Of a DNA stretch of 8,718 nucleotides, positions 4,966 to 8,718 are shown one piece after another. The notes under the pieces were generated by a model that was not told where the DNA came from, ran no database searches, and saw only the letters and a list, made by a program, of their open reading frames with translations. Numbering within the stretch: position 1 is the stretch's first letter; each line of letters starts with the position of its first letter. Source of the DNA: Actimicrobium sp047621345 (lineage in GTDB: Bacteria; Pseudomonadota; Gammaproteobacteria; Burkholderiales; Burkholderiaceae_D); contig JBLHLW010000101.1 in assembly GCA_047621345.1 (NCBI GenBank), positions 1 to 8,718 on the forward strand. Reading direction: 5' to 3'. The position numbers and the translations under genes were made by a program.

Positions 4966-5946
4966 ATGGTGATGAAACCCGTTGCACAGTATGAGATCCC
5001 CAAGGAACCCGGCCGCTGGCGTGCGATTGCGCTGGCCGTTGCCGTGCATGGCGCGTTACTGGTCATGCTGTGGATCGGTGTGCGCTGGCAAAACGATACG
5101 CCGCTGGTGGTTGAAGCGGAGGTCTGGAGCCCTGTGGTGAAAGAGGCGGCACCCAAGGCGCAACCCGAACCGGAAGTGAAAGAAGTACCAAAGCCGATCG
5201 TAAAAGAAGTGCCCACACCCGTGCCCCCGCCAAAGCCAGTTGAGAAAGTCGCGCCCGTCGTCAAGCCACCAGTAATCGATCCAGAAATTGCTCTGGAACA
5301 AGAAAAAAAGCGCAAGGCAGAGCAGTTGAAAGAGCGTCTCGAAGAAGATCGACAGGAAAAATTGAAAAAGCTGGAGAAGGAAAAGCAGCTCGCCAAAGAG
5401 AAGCAGGACAAGCTCGACGCGAAAGAGAAGCTGGAGAAACAGGCTAAACTCGACGCCAAAGAAAAGCAGGACAAGCAAGACAAACTGGATAAACAAGAAG
5501 CCCAGGAAAAAGCTGAATTGAAAAAAGTAGAGCTCGAAAAGAAGCGCAAGCAAGAAGAGATCGACAATAAACGACTGGCCAAAATTCGCGATGACGAAAT
5601 GAAACGGATCACCGGAGTTGCCGTCGGCCCCGGTGGTAGCGGCGACGCGCCCAAGAGTCAAGGCCCACGCGGCGACCCAAGCTACATCCAGAAGGTGGGT
5701 GCCAAGATACGGTCCAACACAGTCTTCAACGGCGCTGAAGATGTTGAAGGAAACCCGCCAGTCGAGTACGCGATCGAACTGCTGCCCGACGGAACCGTGC
5801 GTGGTATTCGCAAGCTGAAAAGCTCTGGCATACCCGGCTTCGACGAAGCCGTGCGCCGTGCGATCGAAAAATCACAACCCTTCCCTGCCGATAAATCGGG
5901 TACGGCGCCTTCGGGCTTCACCGTGTCCCACAAACCCAAAGATTGA
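4966..5946 (+). CDS. tolA: Cell envelope integrity protein TolA
   Basis: TolA is anchored in the inner membrane by TolQR and reaches across the periplasm to Pal, TolB and CpoB. The 326-residue product has all three domains: a membrane helix at about residues 18-40 with the TonB/TolA-like AVAVHGALL; a proline-rich linker (65-107) and a long Lys/Glu/Gln helix (108-209) with KLDAKEK repeated; and, after a glycine hinge (GPGGSGD), a C-terminal domain from about 235 with VEYAIELLPDGTVRGIRKLK. It is roughly 95 residues shorter than E. coli TolA (421), mostly in the helical part. No cysteine occurs anywhere, so the disulfide of the E. coli third domain is absent. Start: ATG at 4966, one base after tolR; a second ATG two codons later is equally possible. 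The purine-rich helix creates long false frames on the other strand. Confidence 0.94.
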   Translation: MVMKPVAQYEIPKEPGRWRAIALAVAVHGALLVMLWIGVRWQNDTPLVVEAEVWSPVVKEAAPKAQPEPEVKEVPKPIVKEVPTPVPPPKPVEKVAPVVKPPVIDPEIALEQEKKRKAEQLKERLEEDRQEKLKKLEKEKQLAKEKQDKLDAKEKLEKQAKLDAKEKQDKQDKLDKQEAQEKAELKKVELEKKRKQEEIDNKRLAKIRDDEMKRITGVAVGPGGSGDAPKSQGPRGDPSYIQKVGAKIRSNTVFNGAEDVEGNPPVEYAIELLPDGTVRGIRKLKSSGIPGFDEAVRRAIEKSQPFPADKSGTAPSGFTVSHKPKD

Positions 5947-5953
5947 TCAGCCC

Positions 5954-7219
5954 ATGAAAAAATTTCTCGTCTCCACCATCAGTCTCTTTGCTCTGGTGCT
6001 CGCCACTTCAGCCCATGCGCAATTGCGTGTAGATATCGCCGGCGTCGGTGCCAGCCAGATTCCCATTGCCATCGCCACCTTCGCCGATGAATCAATCGCC
6101 CCGGCACAAGTGAGCACCATCATCAAGGCCGACCTGATGCGCAGTGGTTATTTCAAAATCATCGACGCCGGAACGATGTCGGAAACCTCGGACATCAACT
6201 ATGGCGACTGGAAATCCCGCGGCGCTGATGCGCTGGTCGTCGGCAGCGTGCAGCGCCTCGCCGATGGCCGCTATGACGTGCGTTACAAGTTGCTCGACAT
6301 AATCAAAAACGCACCGCTGTCCGCGTTGTCGCTGACCGCACCGGAAGCCCGTACCCGTGTCACCGCCCACAAGATCGCCGACGATATTTACGAAAAACTG
6401 ACCGGTGTTCGCGGTGCCTTTGCCACCCGGATTGCCTACGTCACTAAATCGGGCAAGGAATACCGCCTCGAGATCGCGGACGCCGATGGCGAAGACACCA
6501 ATGTCGCCCTGCGCTCCAACGAGCCAATCATCTCGCCAGCCTGGTCGCCCGATGGCACCCGCGTCGCCTACGTCTCCTTCGAAAATAAAAAACCGGTGGT
6601 CTACGTGCAAAATCTGGTGACGCGCCAGCGCACGGTGCTGGCCAATTACAAGGGTAGCAATTCAGCGCCATCGTGGTCACCGGACGGCAACCGGTTGGCG
6701 ATCGCCTTGTCACGTGACGGCTTGACCCAGTCCTACATCGTCAATGCCGATGGCACTGGCTTGCGCCGCCTGACCAGCAGCAGCGGCATCGATACCGAGC
6801 CGCAATTTTCAGCTGATGGTCAGAGCATCTATTTCACCAGCGATCGCAGTGGCGGACCACAAATCTACAAAATGCCTGTCAGCGGCGGTGACGCCCAACG
6901 TATCACCTTCAAAGGTTCATACAACATCAGCCCCCGCGTCTCGCCCGATGGCAAGACACTGGCGTTTATTTCACGCCGTGATGCGGGCTTCCAGTTGTAT
7001 GCGATGGACCTTGGTAACGGCCAGGAGCAACGCTTGTCGGACTCCGCCAAGGATGAGTCACCCAGCTTCTCACCGAATAGTAGGTACATCATGTACGCCA
7101 CTGAATCAGGTCGCCGCGGCTCGCTTGCGGTAGTATCCGTCGACGGTCGGGTGAAACAACGCCTGACAACGCAGGCCGGCGACATCCGTGAGCCGACCTG
7201 GGGGCCGTTCATTAAATAA
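5954..7219 (+). CDS. tolB: Tol-Pal system beta-propeller protein TolB
   Basis: TolB is the periplasmic protein that binds Pal and competes with its attachment to peptidoglycan; TolA pulls it off to recycle Pal to the division site. The 421-residue product begins with a signal peptide (MKKFLVSTISLFALVLATSA, then HA), probably cut after Ala22. An N-terminal alpha/beta domain covers about 23-155. The C-terminal propeller shows five WD40-like TolB repeats: SPAWSPDGTRVAYVS (194), APSWSPDGNRLAI (238), EPQFSADGQSIYFTS (282), SPRVSPDGKTLAFIS (326) and SPSFSPNSRYIMY (369). IAYVTKSG (160) and the last strand EPTWGPF complete the expected six blades. Length is close to the usual 430. It starts seven bases after tolA, and no strong ribosome binding site is seen. 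A 13-bp triplicate repeat begins two bases after the stop codon. Confidence 0.97.
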   Translation: MKKFLVSTISLFALVLATSAHAQLRVDIAGVGASQIPIAIATFADESIAPAQVSTIIKADLMRSGYFKIIDAGTMSETSDINYGDWKSRGADALVVGSVQRLADGRYDVRYKLLDIIKNAPLSALSLTAPEARTRVTAHKIADDIYEKLTGVRGAFATRIAYVTKSGKEYRLEIADADGEDTNVALRSNEPIISPAWSPDGTRVAYVSFENKKPVVYVQNLVTRQRTVLANYKGSNSAPSWSPDGNRLAIALSRDGLTQSYIVNADGTGLRRLTSSSGIDTEPQFSADGQSIYFTSDRSGGPQIYKMPVSGGDAQRITFKGSYNISPRVSPDGKTLAFISRRDAGFQLYAMDLGNGQEQRLSDSAKDESPSFSPNSRYIMYATESGRRGSLAVVSVDGRVKQRLTTQAGDIREPTWGPFIK

Positions 7220-7220
7220 G

Positions 7221-7259
7221 ATTTCAGTCACTTATTTCAGTCACTTATTTCAGTCACTT
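7221..7259 (+). repeat. Three perfect tandem copies of a 13-bp unit between tolB and pal
   Basis: The unit ATTTCAGTCACTT occurs three times without a mismatch (7221-7233, 7234-7246, 7247-7259). It fills most of the 64-base gap between tolB and pal and ends 24 bases before the pal start codon. The array begins two bases after the tolB stop codon. It is probably a recent tandem duplication by replication slippage. Confidence 0.98.
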
Positions 7260-7283
7260 AATTGCCATTATCAGGAGAAGTAA

Positions 7284-7808
7284 ATGCGTAACCTTTCGAC
7301 CTTTGCCGTTGTCGCTGCCAGCGTCCTGCTGTTTTCAGCCTGCTCATCCACCAAGCTGGACGAAAAGCCTCCCGTCGAAGACCGTTCTGGCAACGCTGCC
7401 ATGGCCGCTCCTGTTGACACCCGCACAGTCAATCCCGTCAATGCGGGCTCGACCGATCCGTTGAACGATCCGCAAGGCGTGCTGGCCAAGCGTAGCGTGT
7501 ATTTCGACTACGACAGCTATGTCGTCAAGGCTGAATTCAAGTCGGTGCTCGAGGCCCACGCCCGCTACCTCAACACCAACAAATCACGCAAGATCATCAT
7601 CCAGGGCAATACCGATGATCGCGGTGGCCGCGAATACAACCTGGCACTTGGCCAGAAGCGTTCCGAAGCGGTACGTCAGGCCATGAGCTTGATGGGCGTA
7701 GCAGATAGCCAACTCGAAGCCGTTTCGCTGGGCAAAGAAAAGCCTAAAGCCACCGGCAACGACGACGCTGCTTACGCTGAAAACCGTCGCGCTGACATCG
7801 TCTATTGA
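7284..7808 (+). CDS. pal: Peptidoglycan-associated lipoprotein Pal
   Basis: Pal is an outer-membrane lipoprotein whose OmpA-like domain holds the peptidoglycan, tying the outer membrane to the wall; it also binds TolB and TolA. The 174-residue product has a lipoprotein signal ending LLFSAC, with the lipidated cysteine at Cys20. The next residue is serine, not aspartate, which fits sorting to the outer membrane. A Pro/Ala/Asn-rich linker covers about 21-65. The OmpA-like domain (70-174) shows VYFDYDSY, QGNTDDRGGREYNLALGQKR (peptidoglycan-binding loop and helix) and the C-terminal AYAENRRADIVY. The usual GHTDERG loop is GNTDDRG here. A strong AGGAG lies six bases before the ATG, the best ribosome binding site in the operon, matching the high level of Pal needed. 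cpoB follows five bases after the stop. Confidence 0.97.
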   Translation: MRNLSTFAVVAASVLLFSACSSTKLDEKPPVEDRSGNAAMAAPVDTRTVNPVNAGSTDPLNDPQGVLAKRSVYFDYDSYVVKAEFKSVLEAHARYLNTNKSRKIIIQGNTDDRGGREYNLALGQKRSEAVRQAMSLMGVADSQLEAVSLGKEKPKATGNDDAAYAENRRADIVY

Positions 7809-7813
7809 TTGCC

Positions 7814-8575
7814 ATGACGCGCTTCGGAAAATCACTATTTGCCGTGACCATGCTGGCTGCGGTGTCTTCTTTCACCTTGCCCGCCCGGGCCGGACTGTTC
7901 GACGATGACGAGGCGCGCAGGGCCATCCTTGATATTCGTGCCCGCATCGACGGCGTCCGACGCGATGCCGATGTCAAGTTTGATACCAAGGCCGACAAGA
8001 ACAGCCTGCTCGATGTGGCCAGCCAGAATGAGCAACTTCGCCAGGAAGTGGCGAAGCTGCGCGGACAACTGGAAGTGCTGACCAATGAAGTGGCCAACAC
8101 ACAGCAACGGCAAAAGGATTTCTACGTCGATCTCGACACACGCTTGCGCAAGCTCGAACCGCAAAAGATGACTGTCGATGGCAAGGAAACCAGTGTCGAG
8201 CCGGCGGAACAAAAGACGTATGAGTTGGCGCTGGCGCTATTCAAGGCAGGTGACTACAAGTCCGCCGGGGCGGCCTTCACCGACTTCATGCGGCGTTATC
8301 CGCAATCAGGCTTTGCACCCTCGGCCCAATATTTTCTGGGCACTACCTATTACGCACAACGTGATTACCGCAACGCAATCACGGCTCAACAGGTGGTGGT
8401 CAAGAACTATCCTGAAAATCCGAAGGCCGCCGATGCCTTGCTCAACATCGCAAGTTGTTATGCTGAACTGAAAGATAGGCCAGCCGCCAAGAAAACACTG
8501 GAAAGCCTGGTGGCGCAATATCCGTCATCTCCAGCCGCCCAGACCGCAAAAGAGCGTTTGGTCGCACCACGCTGA
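7814..8575 (+). CDS. cpoB: Cell division coordinator CpoB (YbgF)
   Basis: CpoB is a periplasmic protein that binds TolA and coordinates PBP1B-driven peptidoglycan synthesis with outer-membrane constriction. The 253-residue product has a signal peptide with a likely cut after ARA at residue 26, leaving GLFDDDEARRAIL. A coiled coil at about 62-118 (QNEQLRQEVAKLRGQLEVLT) would form the trimer. Three tetratricopeptide repeats lie at about 133-165, 169-202 and 206-239, including YELALALFKAGDYKSA and YFLGTTYYAQRDYRNAI. Size matches the family. The ATG was chosen five bases after pal; a TTG nine bases earlier overlaps the pal stop (TTGA) and is an alternative start. No clear ribosome binding site is visible, so translation may be coupled to pal. 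It is the last gene of the operon and is followed by a palindrome and a tRNA-Lys-like gene. Confidence 0.95.
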   Translation: MTRFGKSLFAVTMLAAVSSFTLPARAGLFDDDEARRAILDIRARIDGVRRDADVKFDTKADKNSLLDVASQNEQLRQEVAKLRGQLEVLTNEVANTQQRQKDFYVDLDTRLRKLEPQKMTVDGKETSVEPAEQKTYELALALFKAGDYKSAGAAFTDFMRRYPQSGFAPSAQYFLGTTYYAQRDYRNAITAQQVVVKNYPENPKAADALLNIASCYAELKDRPAAKKTLESLVAQYPSSPAAQTAKERLVAPR

Positions 8576-8585
8576 TCGCTAAGGA

Positions 8586-8611
8586 CCTGCTGATCCGGCC
8601 GGATTAGCAGG
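8586..8611 (+). terminator. Near-perfect 26-base palindrome after cpoB, likely operon end
   Basis: The arms CCTGCTGATCCGG and CCGGATTAGCAGG are complementary at 12 of 13 positions, plus one G-U pair in RNA. The element begins 10 bases after the cpoB stop. It would form a strong hairpin, but the following sequence (GACTGGCAAAATAG) lacks a T-run. It may be a Rho-assisted end, or protect the 3' end of the Tol-Pal message, rather than a textbook intrinsic terminator. Confidence 0.5.
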
Positions 8612-8648
8612 GACTGGCAAAATAGTTTAGTCAATTAGTCCGCAAGGT

Positions 8649-8677
8649 TTGACAGATCCACCTTGAGTTCCTATAAT
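8649..8677 (+). promoter_or_regulatory. Consensus sigma-70 promoter of the tRNA-Lys-like gene
   Basis: TTGACA (8649-8654), a 17-base spacer and TATAAT (8672-8677) are a perfect sigma-70 consensus. A GC-containing stretch (CTCGG) follows, like the discriminator of stringently controlled stable RNA promoters. The expected start near 8684 leaves only about five bases before the tRNA 5' end. Confidence 0.9.
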
Positions 8678-8688
8678 CTCGGTCTTTC

Positions 8689-8718
8689 GGGTCGTTAGCT
8701 CAGCTGGTAGAGCAGCGG
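8689..8718 (+). tRNA. tRNA-Lys, 5' part (cut by window end)
   Basis: The last 30 bases start GGGTCGTTAGCTCAG and continue CTGGTAGAGCAG. This matches the acceptor strand, position 8-9 TA, and the D-arm of E. coli tRNA-Lys (GGGTCGTTAGCTCAGTTGGTAGAGCAG) with one change in the D-loop. The anticodon lies outside the window, so the lysine identity is inferred from the acceptor and D-arm only; other tRNAs share the D-arm. In E. coli a tRNA-Lys cluster also follows cpoB, which supports the call. Confidence 0.85.

Noticed and set aside
4809..5661. Long open frames on the minus strand opposite tolA (281 and 201 codons)
   Set aside because: They mirror the Lys/Glu-rich helix of tolA: reversed AAG and GAG codons give Ser/Phe/Leu-rich nonsense. 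No ribosome binding site or family resemblance.
6092..6610. 172-codon minus-strand frame inside tolB
   Set aside because: Antisense to a clear TolB frame, with no recognisable protein.

Overview
The window looks like a housekeeping segment of a betaproteobacterial chromosome, probably order Burkholderiales and perhaps an Oxalobacteraceae relative. This is inferred from protein character, gene order (glyA-nrdR, a complete Tol-Pal operon, a tRNA-Lys-like gene) and the form of the rRNA leader. No species can be named from the sequence alone. I see no mobile element, CRISPR array, phage gene, toxin-antitoxin pair or defence cassette.

Left part, minus strand, read from right to left: a structured intergenic region (about 2234-2562), then glyA (serine hydroxymethyltransferase), then nrdR (repressor of ribonucleotide reductase genes). 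Beyond nrdR lie two candidate sigma-70 promoters and a leader with boxA and the GTGTGGGCACT block. These mark the upstream region of an rRNA operon whose 16S gene starts beyond position 1. No terminator is visible between nrdR and the rRNA promoters.

Right part, plus strand: ydfG (short-chain dehydrogenase), ybgC (thioesterase), tolQ, tolR, tolA, tolB, pal and cpoB. They are tightly packed, with gaps of 1 to 64 bases, and look like one operon. TolQ-TolR form the proton-driven inner-membrane motor, TolA spans the periplasm, TolB is the periplasmic propeller, and Pal is the outer-membrane lipoprotein that binds peptidoglycan. CpoB links this machine to peptidoglycan synthesis at division. A near-perfect palindrome follows cpoB, and then a perfect consensus promoter drives a tRNA-Lys-like gene cut by the window end.

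The genes themselves are ordinary. The least explained part is the glyA-ydfG intergenic region. On the minus strand it holds a promoter-like sequence followed at once by a 9-bp stem enclosing two smaller hairpins and a T-run. Further toward glyA come a second 8-bp hairpin and an inverted repeat over the likely glyA -10 region. It may be a small RNA or a regulatory leader of glyA. A threefold 13-bp tandem repeat between tolB and pal is the other clear local oddity.
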